From assembly GCA_001939145.1 (NCBI GenBank), contig LSRX01000260.1, positions 608,690 to 672,689 on the forward strand: a stretch of DNA of 64,000 nucleotides, written 5' to 3'. The notes beneath the pieces are model-generated. The model saw nothing but the letters and a program-made list of their open reading frames with translations. It did no database searches and had not been told where the DNA came from. The translations under genes and the position numbers were made by a program. This DNA is from Symbiodinium microadriaticum (Eukaryota; Sar; Dinophyceae; Suessiales; Symbiodiniaceae). Of this stretch, positions 63,837 to 64,000 are shown one piece after another. Each line of letters begins with the position of its first letter. Position 1 is the first letter of the stretch.

Positions 63837-64000
63837 CCCAGGCTTCAAATCTACAGGTGCGGGATGCACGGGGCTGTGGATGTTGCGGATGTAAGGGACA
63901 TAGATTTGGGAGTGCAGTCTCTACGGTTTCGGACTTAGGGTTCAGGGTTTGGGTTTAGTAATTTAGGGTGGTGTATCACTTTGCTGCGATAGTTACGGAT

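Noticed and set aside
1-64000. Dinoflagellate spliced-leader gene or relict leader
   Set aside because: I looked for the leader motif by eye on both strands and did not find a convincing copy.

Overview
This window looks like nuclear DNA of a dinoflagellate (Symbiodiniaceae or a relative). Three things point there. TTTAGGG/CCCTAAA telomere-type repeats and degenerate variants (TTTAGGGG, TTCAGGG, TTTGGGG) are scattered on both strands throughout. Pentatricopeptide (PPR) repeats of the [11 protein letters not shown] type are present, which I associate with dinoflagellates. Short exons join in phase mostly through GC-AG rather than GT-AG introns. There is no bacterial operon structure, rRNA, CRISPR or confident tRNA. 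The window has two assembly gaps (27827-28799, 48084-48222).

Only one long uninterrupted gene is visible: an intronless 487-residue PPR protein on the minus strand (39497-40960). Most other coding signal is in 24-140 bp exons separated by repeat-filled introns, nearly all on the minus strand. Translating the low-repeat islands by eye gave four split genes. (1) An unrecognised gene at about 3950-4857 has four exons that join in phase, with introns that are almost pure telomere-type repeat. (2) A CYB5D1-like (cytochrome b5 domain-containing 1) gene has exons at 8866-8919 and 7912-8004; its apparent N-terminal exon lies 28 kb away at 36969-37007. (3) A multi-exon PPR gene runs at least from 31450 down to 14709, with possible further exons up to 42952; seven exon-exon joins restore the PPR reading frame, six of them with exact 35-residue spacing. 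(4) A cysteine-rich repeat protein has exons from 63183 down to 53742. About a dozen further exon-like segments have good splice sites but no recognised family.

The rest is repeat: telomere-type tracts, microsatellites (TA, ATGT/ATAC, CTG, GGAT, GAT, GTAT, GGCA, CTA), minisatellites (2504-2850, 11913-12140) and at least five families of about 90-110 bp inverted-repeat elements resembling MITEs. Several telomere-type tracts look like dated insertions: one interrupts a MITE, one interrupts a CA microsatellite, and two sit between short direct repeats. A 1.85 kb interval with 40-bp terminal inverted repeats holds the larger gap and an AT-rich core unlike its surroundings.

Layout: 1-2.1 kb, AT microsatellite then a GC-rich gene-like block; 2.1-5.5 kb, minisatellite and split gene 1; 5.5-10 kb, repeats and CYB5D1 exons; 10-14.6 kb, simple repeats, a 22-bp array and a unique block; 14.7-31.5 kb, split PPR gene with a microsatellite-rich intron (19-20.5 kb) and the gapped element; 31.5-43 kb, mixed repeats, further PPR-like exons and the intact PPR gene; 43-53 kb, repeats, MITEs, a second gap and isolated exons; 53-64 kb, exons of the cysteine-rich gene, isolated exons and dense TTTAGGGG tracts. 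All exon calls come from reading the sequence only; transcript data would be decisive.
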